From JAFECT01 sp036501825 (GTDB taxonomy: Bacteria; Pseudomonadota; Alphaproteobacteria; Caulobacterales; Caulobacteraceae), in the NCBI GenBank assembly GCA_036501825.1, contig DASXZP010000036.1, positions 186,001-250,000 of the forward strand: DNA of 64,000 nucleotides, given 5' to 3'. Position 1 is the stretch's first letter. Every line of letters begins with the position of its first letter. Under the pieces are notes generated by a model. It had not been told where the DNA came from. It ran no database searches and saw only the letters and a list, made by a program, of their open reading frames with translations. The translations under genes were made by a program, and so were the position numbers. Shown here piece by piece: positions 17,475 to 25,177 of the stretch.

Positions 17475-18594
17475 TTACCAGATCTCGGTCAGCGCGCGGG
17501 TGAAGTTCAGGCCCAGGACCTTTTCCGCGACGCGCCCGGAATAACCGCGCTTCAGCAAGCTGTCGCAGATCACTTCGCAGCGGCGCGGGTTGTTCAGGCC
17601 CTCGGTATAGGGCGGCCGGTCCTCGCCAGGCGCTGAGACGCCGGCCTTCTTGCGGTTTTCCACGTCCTGCTGGAAGGCGGCCATGGCCTTGGGTGAATCG
17701 TCGAAGGGCGTCATCGACTGGTCGCTGCCGACGCCCACGTGATCCTCGCCGCAGACCTTCAGCGCGTGAACCATGTGCGCCATGTAGTCGTCGACCTTGG
17801 GCCTGGCGCGGACTGGCGCAGAGATAGGGCAGGTCGTAGATGCCCACCGTGCCGCCCTTGTCGGCGACGGCCTTCAGCTGCTCGTCGGTCTTGTTGCGCG
17901 GATGATCGTAGACCGCAGCGCAACCGCCATGGGTGATCAGCACGGGCTTTTTCGACAGCGCGATGACCTCGCTGGTCATGCGCCGGCTGGCGTGGCTGAC
18001 GTCCACGGCGACGCCGAGGGTATTCATCTGTTCCACCGCTTTTCGGCCGAGGTCGGTGATCCCGGACTGTTCGACCGGCGCCATCACCCCGGCGCCGAAG
18101 GGCGAGGTCTTGTTGTAGCTGAGCTGCATCACCCGCACGCCGAGGTCGCGGAAAAGCTCGATGCGATCGAGCTTGCCCTCCAGCATGCCTACGCCTTCGA
18201 AGGAGAAGATGATGCCGACGCGGCCGGTCTTCTTCGCCAGCGCGAACTCGTCGGCCTTGCGCACCTGCATGAACAGGTCGGGGTAAAGTTCGGTCAGCTT
18301 CTGGCAGAAGGCGATATCGCCCATGGTGGCTTCGAAGCCGTCGTCGAAGCCGCCCAGCGTCGTCTTGCACACGCTCACCCCCGACTGCCGCGCGAGATCG
18401 AGCGAAGCCTTGGGTAAGGGCAGCGTGCCCTCGCCGAAGGGCGGACTGAGATTGGCGTCCAGCACCAGGGACCGGCCGTAGAGCGCGCGCGCCTTGGCGC
18501 TCACCGGCGGCTCGGTCGCGTCGGCGAAAGCTGCCGACGCGGTGGCTGCAAGCCCTACGGCCCCGGCTGTAATAAGCACCTGCCTGCGGTCCAA
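17475..18594 (-). pseudogene. M19 (renal dipeptidase-like) peptidase, frameshifted
   Basis: From ATG 18594 the protein has a Tat-like signal (DRRQVLITAGAVGLAATASA) and M19 landmarks: FSFEGVGML, DVSHASRRM, LITHGGCAAVYDHPRNK. At about 17795-17815 the frame changes: the family C-terminus (KVCGEDHVGVGSDQSMTPF...FTRALTEIW, ending 17475) is in another frame. One extra base in CAGGCCC would restore QPKVDD. Split about residues 1-263 and 100 more. The N-terminal HxD zinc motif is also missing (LDANLS), as in some M19 subgroups. Either a pseudogene or a sequencing error. Confidence 0.82.
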
Positions 18595-18608
18595 GATTCA
18601 CCTCCCGT

Positions 18609-18752
18609 CCGCTCGTCCCCGCGAAAGCGGGGATCCAGGTTTTTTCCCGTAGTCCGAGCGATGTTTCGGTTCAGATAAACTACTTTCGATCCCGGCGGCC
18701 CAGGCCTGAAACAAAAAAAGCCTGGGTCCCCGCTTTCGCGGGGATGAGCGGA
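18609..18752. repeat. Inverted repeat element, family R2 (copy 1)
   Basis: Left arm 18609-18645 (CCGCTCGTCCCCGCGAAAGC..., ending in a T-run) and right arm 18713-18752 (A-run then CCTGGGTCCCCGCTTTCGCG...). The loop is about 67 bp. It lies between two leftward genes, in the gap 18595-18767. Each arm itself contains the palindrome CCCCGCGAAAGCGGGG. Confidence 0.9.
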
Positions 18753-18767
18753 ATCTTTGAATGACCC

Positions 18768-20408
18768 TCAGGGCGCCAGATTGAGTTCCGCGATCGGGCT
18801 TTCCAGGAAGCCGTAGCGCACGGCGGTCGCTTCCAGGCGCGTGGGCCCGTGCAACTGTATCGGTCCGGTGTAGAGCGACCACGGCGCGTTGGCGTCTCTG
18901 CGCCACAGGATCGAGGCGCCGGGCGTCAGTGAGGTCAACTCGGCGCTGAAGCCGTGCACGCTGGCCTGGGGCTGCGCGGTCACAGGGGTGACGCCGCCGG
19001 GCTTGAACAAGTCGCCGAGATCGCGCGCGGTCCAGGTCGAATAGTCCGGCGCCTCCGCGGCAAAGGCGTTCAGTACCTGCGCCAGGCGCGCCACGTCCCC
19101 CGCGTGAGCGTCGTCCTCGACCAGGTTGTTCAACGCGTCGGGATCGGCCTCCACGTCGTAGAGTTCCGCCTCGCCGCGATCGTCGGCATAGGCCGCGGCC
19201 TGGGCCCGGGTCAGCTTGCCGGCCTTGCGCACGGCGGCGACCGCGTCGGTGATCGGGCCGCCCCGCGCCAGGCTCAGGATCGGCGTGTAGGGCGCGAGGT
19301 TCAGCACATAGAGATAGCGCCCGTCGCGCACGGCGAACACGCGCTCGTAAACGTCGTCGATGCGGTTCTGCACGGTGAAGACGTAGGTGTTGGGCGTGCC
19401 CTGGCCGGTCAGGTGATCCTGGCCCTGCATCCAGGCCCGCGGCGCCACGCCGGTCATGCGCAGGATCGCCGGCGCCAGGTCGATGCCGCTCACCAGATCG
19501 TGGCGCACCATGCCGCGCCCGCGACCGTCGGGCCAGCGCACGATCAGCGGCACATGCACGCCGGCGTCATAGACCGTCCGCTCCGCCCGCGGCCGCACCG
19601 GTCCGCTCTTGGCGGTGAAGACGACAATGGTGTGGTCGAGCGCGTGGGCCGCGCGCAAGCGCTCGAGAATTTCGCCGACCGCGGTGTCGAGGCGATGCAC
19701 GCGCGCGTACTCGGCCTGCAGCGCGGTGCGCACCGCGGGGGTGTCGGGCAGATAGGCGGGAACGGAAACCCCCTTGGCATATTTTTCGTCGTCGTCGTGT
19801 TTGGCGAAGAAGCCCTTGGGCTTCTCACCGCGCTGGCTCGCGGTCAGCGTCGACAAATCGATCACGCCCAGGAACGGCTGAGCGATCACCGCGTCCGGCC
19901 AAGTCGCACCGGGCGACGGACCGTCGACCGTCCACAGGGACTGCGGCGAACCGAACGGGTCGGGACGGGCGCCGACATGGAAGGTCAGATAGCCGGCGGC
20001 GCGCACGAACTCGGGATAGCCCTTCACCTCCGGCGGCGGGACCACCGACCAGGCGCCGGCGCCGGTCCACTCCTGCACCATGCCGATGGTCGAGGGCTGC
20101 ATGCCGGTGAGCAGGGCCGCGGTCTCCGCATCGGCGCCGCCGGACGCGCCATAGGCCGCGTCGAAGCGCACGCCCTCGCGCGCCAACCGGTCGATGTTGG
20201 GCGTGTCCGCCGCCGCATCCCCATAGGCGCCGAGCTGAAGCCCCAGATGATCGACCTCGATGACCAGGATATTCTGCCGCGTCTCGTTCGCGGCGCGCGG
20301 GCCGATGCCGCCGTGGCCGTGGGTTTTGTGACCGCAGGCCGAAAGCACGAGGCAGACGGTCGCCGCCAGCAAGCCGAGCGCGAACCTCCCTGGCCGTCTT
20401 CCGATCAT
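18768..20408 (-). CDS. Sulfatase/phosphatase-fold lipoprotein with degenerate active site
   Basis: 546 residues. Lipobox LSAC gives Cys25. The alkaline-phosphatase-superfamily sulfatase scaffold is evident: NILVIEVDHLG (46-56), TPNIDRLAREGVRF, ALLTGMQPS, then AERTVYDAGVHVPLIVRWP and DLAPAILRMTG. The formylglycine motif CxPSR is replaced by ADAET (92-96) before AALLTG, and the metal Asp pair in VDDLG reads VDHLG. The C-terminal about 80 residues resemble a chitobiase/sulfatase accessory beta-sandwich (LWRRDANAPWSLYTGPI). It may be catalytically inactive or have a different chemistry. Confidence 0.82.
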   Translation of the reverse strand: MIGRRPGRFALGLLAATVCLVLSACGHKTHGHGGIGPRAANETRQNILVIEVDHLGLQLGAYGDAAADTPNIDRLAREGVRFDAAYGASGGADAETAALLTGMQPSTIGMVQEWTGAGAWSVVPPPEVKGYPEFVRAAGYLTFHVGARPDPFGSPQSLWTVDGPSPGATWPDAVIAQPFLGVIDLSTLTASQRGEKPKGFFAKHDDDEKYAKGVSVPAYLPDTPAVRTALQAEYARVHRLDTAVGEILERLRAAHALDHTIVVFTAKSGPVRPRAERTVYDAGVHVPLIVRWPDGRGRGMVRHDLVSGIDLAPAILRMTGVAPRAWMQGQDHLTGQGTPNTYVFTVQNRIDDVYERVFAVRDGRYLYVLNLAPYTPILSLARGGPITDAVAAVRKAGKLTRAQAAAYADDRGEAELYDVEADPDALNNLVEDDAHAGDVARLAQVLNAFAAEAPDYSTWTARDLGDLFKPGGVTPVTAQPQASVHGFSAELTSLTPGASILWRRDANAPWSLYTGPIQLHGPTRLEATAVRYGFLESPIAELNLAP

Positions 20409-20446
20409 GTCTTCCGTTAGGATGATCTGCGCCGCGCGTCGAGCCG

Positions 20447-20932
20447 TTACCAGCGCTCGGCCTTGGCCGCGCTGACCGCCGATTTCAGGCGCTCCGCAAA
20501 GGCTTCCCGTTCCGCCGGCGCCAGCGCCGCGCCCAGGGTGACGCCCTTGCCTTTACAGAACAGGCGCAGGCGGCTCGCGTGGCGGCCGGGGTGGCTGAGT
20601 TCGATGCGGGTGAAGACCGGGGCCGAGCGCCACACGCGGCGCGTTTGCTTCGGCGTTTCGCGGGTGACCTCGATGGCGTCGGCGGTGACGCGGATGCGCT
20701 CGATCCGCCGCGCGGCGCGGAAGTTGAGCCAGAACGCGAGCCCCAGGCCCAGCACGTCCAGCCCCAGGAACGGCGGCACGAAGGCGCCGCCCATCAGGGT
20801 GAAGACGACGGCGAAAATCACGTTCACCGCCAGGACCGGCGCCATCAGCAGCACGACGGCGCGGGGGCTCATCGACCGCCGGGGCCGAAGCGCGGCGTCG
20901 AGGTACAGGCGTGGAGCCACGGCCTCGGTCAT
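20447..20932 (-). CDS. DUF2244 membrane protein
   Basis: 161 residues with two adjacent transmembrane segments (about 22-44 and 48-68) and a cytoplasmic C-terminal half (ERIRVTADAIEVTRETP, then LRLFCKGKGVTLGAALAPAEREAF). This matches the DUF2244 family, commonly encoded next to nth in alphaproteobacteria, as here where it is divergent from nth with a 64-bp gap. Function unknown. Confidence 0.85.
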   Translation of the reverse strand: MTEAVAPRLYLDAALRPRRSMSPRAVVLLMAPVLAVNVIFAVVFTLMGGAFVPPFLGLDVLGLGLAFWLNFRAARRIERIRVTADAIEVTRETPKQTRRVWRSAPVFTRIELSHPGRHASRLRLFCKGKGVTLGAALAPAEREAFAERLKSAVSAAKAERW

Positions 20933-20996
20933 GGCTTCTATTTAGTACCGGACGGCGGCTTGGCGAAGGCGCCGACGCGCGCCATGGTCGCCCGCC

Positions 20997-21755
20997 ATGG
21001 CCGCGCCCGTCTTTCCGCCGGACCCCAAGCGGGTCGAGAAGATCTTCCAAAGGTTCGCGACCCTGAACCCCAAGCCCATGCCGGAGCTGGAGTTTCGCGA
21101 CCCCTACACCCTGCTGGTTTCAGTGGTGCTGTCGGCCCAGGCGACCGACGTGTCGGTCAACAAGGCGACGCAGAAACTCTTCCCCGTCGCCGACACGCCG
21201 CAGAAGATGGTCAAGCTGGGCGAGGCCAGGCTGATCCCCTTCATCAGCTCCATCGGCCTGTTCCGCAACAAGGCCAAGAACGTCATCGCCCTGTCGCAGA
21301 TCATCCTGGACCAGCACGACGGCCAGGTGCCGCTGCAACGCGAGGCGATCCAGGCCCTGCCGGGCGTCGGGCGCAAGACCGCGAGCGTGGTGCTGAACGA
21401 ACTGGGTGTCGAACCCGCCATCGCGGTGGACACCCATGTGTTTCGCGTGTCGCACCGTCTGCAGCTCGTCGACGCCACGACGCCGGACAAGGTCGAGCAG
21501 CAGTTGATGCGGATCATCCCGCAGCGCTACCTGACCCGCGCACACCACTGGCTGATCCTGCACGGTCGCTACATCTGCACCGCGCAACGGCCCAAGTGCG
21601 CGACCTGCCCGATCGCCGACCTCTGCCCCTCCCGCGGCCTGTTCGACCCGCCGCCGAAGAAAGCGGTTGCAAAAAAGGTCAAGGCAAAGCCGCGTCCGAA
21701 CGTGCGCCCGGCCAAGAAAAAGATTGCCAAGAAGAAAGCGGTGAAAAAGACTTAG
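20997..21755 (+). CDS. nth: Endonuclease III, base-excision repair DNA glycosylase/AP lyase
   Basis: 252 residues. The helix-hairpin-helix LPGVGRKTA (121-129) carries catalytic Lys127, and Asp145 in VDTHVFR is the catalytic acid. The [4Fe-4S] ligands are C-x6-C-x2-C-x5-C near 197-213 (CTAQRPKCATCPIADLC). It removes oxidised pyrimidines. It has a lysine- and alanine-rich tail of about 35 residues beyond the E. coli enzyme, which probably adds non-specific DNA affinity. Confidence 0.96.
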   Translation: MAAPVFPPDPKRVEKIFQRFATLNPKPMPELEFRDPYTLLVSVVLSAQATDVSVNKATQKLFPVADTPQKMVKLGEARLIPFISSIGLFRNKAKNVIALSQIILDQHDGQVPLQREAIQALPGVGRKTASVVLNELGVEPAIAVDTHVFRVSHRLQLVDATTPDKVEQQLMRIIPQRYLTRAHHWLILHGRYICTAQRPKCATCPIADLCPSRGLFDPPPKKAVAKKVKAKPRPNVRPAKKKIAKKKAVKKT

Positions 21756-21798
21756 TTGTTCTTGTGTTGTTCTCACGCGTTGGTACACTGTCAACGCA

Positions 21799-22085
21799 AT
21801 GGCGTTCTTCACCTACATTCTTGCAAGTGGTCGCAATGGTACGCTGTACAGCGGATCCACGGACGACCTCGTGAAGCGCGTGTGGCAGCACAAAAGCAGC
21901 GCGTTGAGGGTTTCACAGCCAAGTATGGCGCGGACAAGCTCGTATGGTTTGAGGTGTATGAATCGCGGCCCGACGCGTTTGCGCGTGAGCGCCGGATCAA
22001 GAAATGGAATCGGGTTTGGAAACTCGAGCTGATAGAGCGCACGAATCCAACGTGGCGCGACCTCTATGAGGACGCGAATCTATAG
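21799..22085 (+). pseudogene. GIY-YIG nuclease-domain gene with a frameshift
   Basis: ATG 21799 opens MAFFTYILASGRNGTLYSGS...RVWQHKSSA, the GIY-YIG core (here TYIL and LYSGSTDDL). After about 21903 the family sequence VEGFTAKYGADKLVWFEVYE...RERRIKKWNR...WRDLYEDANL continues in another frame to TAG 22083-22085. Restoring one G (GCGTTGAG to GCGGTTGAG) rejoins both parts into about 95 residues, the usual length of the small alphaproteobacterial GIY-YIG (UPF0213-like) proteins. An R2 repeat starts 16 bp downstream. Confidence 0.85.
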
Positions 22086-22101
22086 CGCTCGTTCTTAAAC
22101 T

Positions 22102-22240
22102 CCGCTCATCCCCGCGAAAGCGGGGACCCAGGTTTTTTTGATTTCACCTGCACCCATGCAACGCGCTTTCTGCTGTCAAACATCGTCTGCACGAAGGTCG
22201 CTAAAACGCCTGGGTCCCCGCTTTCGCGGGGATGAGCGGA
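22102..22240. repeat. Inverted repeat element, family R2 (copy 2)
   Basis: Left arm 22102-22139 and right arm 22209-22240, perfect over the 30-bp CCGCTCATCCCCGCG...CCCAGG core. Loop about 70 bp. It sits between the convergent GIY-YIG and His-rich genes. Confidence 0.92.
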
Positions 22241-22259
22241 ATGGAGTAATGTTGCCTAA

Positions 22260-23312
22260 TCAGCGTCCCGCCGACGCTGCGAGACACGCGTCCACGCCGA
22301 TTACCGCACCGCCGCGGTCCAGCGGCGTCGCCTGGGCGCCGGAGACTTTCATCGTCCCGTCGGTGCGCTTCATGAACACCATCAGCGAACAGGAGGGCAG
22401 GCGATAGGTCCACAGGGCGCCGTCGCCCTCGTTGCGCGCGAGGTCGGGCGTGCCGAGCTTCTGGCGCAGTTCCTCGTCGGTGTGGCCGATCAGGGCGGCG
22501 CCGGTCAGGTGCGGCGAGGCGGACAGGCGCGGGCGGTGCTGAGCCTGGTCACGTTGCGCCCACACTTCGGGATTGGTGGTGGCCTCGACGCCGGGCGCCG
22601 GACCGGAATGCTTGACGATGTCGGCGGGCGAGCCGGGGGCGGCGACCACCATCGGCGGCGGCGGCGGCGGTCCGGGCGGCGGCTCGTCGAGCTGGCGCGC
22701 GGAAACCATGCGGGTGGTGCACTTCAGCGTCGTCTTCGCGTGGCCGCGGCGCCCACGGCCGTGCGCGCCCTTCACCGCAACCTCGACGCAGTCTTCTTCC
22801 TCGATCTTGCCGCCGTGCGCGCCGTGGCCTTCCTCACCGCGGGCCTCGCCGCGGGCGCAGGCGTGGGACGGCTTGCGGCCGTGGGCGGCGTGGCGGCCGT
22901 GTTTGCCGCGCGTGGGCGCCGGCGTGCAGTCCTCGTCCGGCTCGCGCAAGCCCTTGGCGCCGTGGCCCTTGCCGGACGCGCTGCTCGCGCACGCGTGCGA
23001 GGTCTTGCGGCCGTGGGCGGCGTGTTTGCCGCGCGCGGCCTTCGCCGGCGCGCAGCCTTCGTCGGAACCGGTGTCCTCGTCGGCGTGGGCGGACTTGCCG
23101 TGGCCGTGCTTGGAGGATTTGGACGCTTCTTCCTCATGCCCCTTGGCGTGACCCTTGGGTTTGGCGTCCTTGGAGCCGGCGCCCTTGGCCTTGGACGCGG
23201 GCTTCTTGTGGCTGCTCGCGGCCGGGGCCGGCTTGTGCGGCTTCGCGGCGGCGGGCAGGGCGGCGAGGCTCAGCGCCGAGACGGCGAGCGCCAGGAGGAG
23301 GACACGGACCAT
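22260..23312 (-). CDS. Exported His/Lys/Ala-rich low-complexity protein
   Basis: 350 residues. A Sec signal (MVRVLLLALAVSALSLAALPAAA) is followed by about 175 residues extremely rich in Lys, His, Gly, Ala with acidic patches. Within it the segment GKHAAHGRKTSHACA recurs as GRHAAHGRKPSHACA, each preceded by a short acid-Cys stretch (DEGCAPA, DEDCTPAP, EEEDCVEVA). A polyproline run (PPPGPPPPPP) near 215 leads to a compact C-terminal domain of about 90 residues: LIGHTDEELRQKLGTPD...LWTYRLPSCSLMVFM, reminiscent of BamE/SmpA-like folds. Metal or polyanion binding in the periplasm is possible but unproven. Confidence 0.75.
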   Translation of the reverse strand: MVRVLLLALAVSALSLAALPAAAKPHKPAPAASSHKKPASKAKGAGSKDAKPKGHAKGHEEEASKSSKHGHGKSAHADEDTGSDEGCAPAKAARGKHAAHGRKTSHACASSASGKGHGAKGLREPDEDCTPAPTRGKHGRHAAHGRKPSHACARGEARGEEGHGAHGGKIEEEDCVEVAVKGAHGRGRRGHAKTTLKCTTRMVSARQLDEPPPGPPPPPPMVVAAPGSPADIVKHSGPAPGVEATTNPEVWAQRDQAQHRPRLSASPHLTGAALIGHTDEELRQKLGTPDLARNEGDGALWTYRLPSCSLMVFMKRTDGTMKVSGAQATPLDRGGAVIGVDACLAASAGR

Positions 23313-23428
23313 GCTTGGCGGTTAGGCGAGATGTAAGGCCGGGGCAAGGCGCCGATTGTCGCCGCGGCCATTGCGCCGTCCCCCCGCAGCCGGCTACTTC
23401 CGGCTGAATTTCCAGGGAATCCCGCCGC

Positions 23429-24415
23429 ATGACCGAAGCCCTCGACCTCGTCGCCATCGGCAACGCCATCGTCGACGTGATCGCCCCGGCGCAGGACGCC
23501 TTCCTCGACGCCCAGGCGCTGCGAAAGGGCGCCATGACCCTGATCGACGACGAGCGGGCGGCCCGGCTCTATGACGCCATGGCGCCGGGGGTCGAGACCT
23601 CGGGCGGCTCGGCGGCCAACACGGTGGCGGGCGTGGCGTCGCTGGGCGGCAAGGCGGCGTTCGTGGGCAAGGTCGCCGACGATCTGCTGGGCGAGGTCTT
23701 CGCCCACGACATCGAAGCCATCGGCGCGACGTTCGAGACACCCAAGCTCGAAGGCGCCGCCACCGGCCGTTGCCTGATCAACGTCACCCCCGACGCGCAC
23801 CGCACCATGGCGACCTTTCTCGGCGCCGCGAACCGGCTCACGCCGTCCGACGTGAACGAGGCGCAGATCGGTCAGGCCTTTGCCGTCTATCTCGAAGGTT
23901 ATCTGTTCGACCCGCCGCCCGCGCGTGAGGCCTTCGTCAAGGCGGCCGGCGCCGCGCGCGCCGCAGACCGCAAGGTGGCCATGACCCTGTCGGACGTGTT
24001 CGTGGTCGAGCGCTGGCGTGACGAACTGCTGGCTTTCCTCGACCACACCGACATCGTGTTCGCCAACGAAGTCGAACTGAAGTCGCTCTACCAGACCGAG
24101 GATTTCGACGCGGCGCTCGCTCAACTGTCCGCCCGGGTGGAGATCACGGCGGTCACCCGCAGCGAGCACGGCTCGATCGTGCGCCGCGGCGACGAGCGCT
24201 ACGTCATTCCCGCCTTCCCCATCGAAAAGGTGCTCGACACCACCGGCGCCGGCGACCAGTACGCGGCGGGCTTCCTGTTCGGCCTCGCCCGCGGCAAACC
24301 GCTGGACGCTTGCGGCGCAATGGGCGCGCTCTGCGCCTGGGAAGTCATCGGCCACTACGGCCCGCGCCCGCAGACCTCGCTGGAGAAACTGGCGAAGGAA
24401 CGCGGGCTGCTCTAA
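23429..24415 (+). CDS. Adenosine kinase, ribokinase (PfkB) family
   Basis: 328 residues. PfkB signatures: GNAIVDVIA near the N-terminus, TSGGSAANTVAG (substrate loop), NEVELKSLY and the C-terminal DTTGAGDQYAAGFLFG with the catalytic Asp near 276. The overall pattern is that of alphaproteobacterial adenosine kinases, which salvage adenosine to AMP. Its last 4 bp overlap the convergent Smr gene. Confidence 0.9.
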   Translation: MTEALDLVAIGNAIVDVIAPAQDAFLDAQALRKGAMTLIDDERAARLYDAMAPGVETSGGSAANTVAGVASLGGKAAFVGKVADDLLGEVFAHDIEAIGATFETPKLEGAATGRCLINVTPDAHRTMATFLGAANRLTPSDVNEAQIGQAFAVYLEGYLFDPPPAREAFVKAAGAARAADRKVAMTLSDVFVVERWRDELLAFLDHTDIVFANEVELKSLYQTEDFDAALAQLSARVEITAVTRSEHGSIVRRGDERYVIPAFPIEKVLDTTGAGDQYAAGFLFGLARGKPLDACGAMGALCAWEVIGHYGPRPQTSLEKLAKERGLL

Positions 24416-24951
24416 CCCGCACCGCGGCGCTTGATCGCGACGTAGAGCGCGCCTTCGCCGCCGTGACGGGGATGCGCTTGGGCAACACCGGCCACAATCC
24501 CTCTCAGCGCAGGGTCGGCTAGCCAATCCGGCGCGCGCCTGCGGATGATGCCGTCGCCGCTCACGCCCTTGCCCGTGATCACCAGTACCGCGCGCAGGCC
24601 TGAATCCTGGGCGCGGAGGAGGAACGCCTTCAGCCGGTCCTCCGCCTGAAACTGGCCGAGGCCGTGCAGGTCGATGCGCGCTTCGATGGGATCGCGCTCA
24701 CGGGTCAGGCGCCGTTTGCGGTTCGGCTCGATGACGTGGGGCGCCGGCGTCACGTGCTGGCGCCAGTAGGGTGCGGGCTGCGGTTTGGGCTTCGTCTCAG
24801 GCGCGACCGACGCCGTCGCGGCGGGTTTTGCTTTCGTCTTGGTCTGCGCCTCGCCTTCCACGACCGGAACCACGCGGCCGTGCGCCGGCCGGACGGTGCG
24901 CGCCACCGCGGCCCAGAGCATCAGTTCGTCAGGTCGGATCAGCCGGCGCAT
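24412..24951 (-). CDS. Smr-domain protein (SmrA-like endonuclease)
   Basis: 179 residues. The N-terminal half is a charged and Ala/Pro-rich linker. The Smr domain (about 90-175) shows IDLHGLGQFQAEDRLKAFL with the conserved DLHG, LVITGKGVSGDGIIRR (TGKG) and GALYVAIKRRG. Stand-alone Smr proteins can nick DNA or RNA. ATG 24951. The start MRRLIRPDELMLWAAVARTV matches the usual N-terminus of this alphaproteobacterial type. Confidence 0.88.
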   Translation of the reverse strand: MRRLIRPDELMLWAAVARTVRPAHGRVVPVVEGEAQTKTKAKPAATASVAPETKPKPQPAPYWRQHVTPAPHVIEPNRKRRLTRERDPIEARIDLHGLGQFQAEDRLKAFLLRAQDSGLRAVLVITGKGVSGDGIIRRRAPDWLADPALRGIVAGVAQAHPRHGGEGALYVAIKRRGAG

Positions 24952-24992
24952 GGCGCGAGACTTAGGAAGGTTTGTGGGGCTTCGCCAGATTT

Positions 24993-25173
24993 AAAAAAAC
25001 ACCGATCACAAAGAACCGAAGAAAGATAAGGAAGAAAAGAAAATCAGGAGGTCGAACGCGGAGCCGGTGAATCTCTGATGCGCCTTCGGCGCGGCGCAAA
25101 GCGGCGAAGCCGCCTCCTTCATTCTTCTTATCTGGCTTATTTTTCTTTGGTTCTTTGTGACCAGTGTTTTTTT
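24993..25173. repeat. AT-rich long inverted repeat, family R5
   Basis: Left arm 24993-25042 (AAAAAAACACCGATCACAAA..., then GAACCGAAGAAAGATAAG) and right arm 25121-25173 are imperfect complements over about 50 bp with a GC-rich loop. The arms are strikingly AT-rich for this genome. It is placed between two leftward genes (gap 24952-25177), with no gene inside. Confidence 0.82.
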
Positions 25174-25177
25174 GCGA

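Noticed and set aside
17242..17794. Out-of-frame C-terminal extension of the M19 dipeptidase frame through the repeat
   Set aside because: After the frameshift this frame is Arg/Gly-rich nonsense and runs into the R3 repeat and the MaoC gene.
22102..22240. CRISPR array or REP cluster
   Set aside because: Repeats are paired and inverted, not regularly spaced direct repeats; no cas genes nearby.
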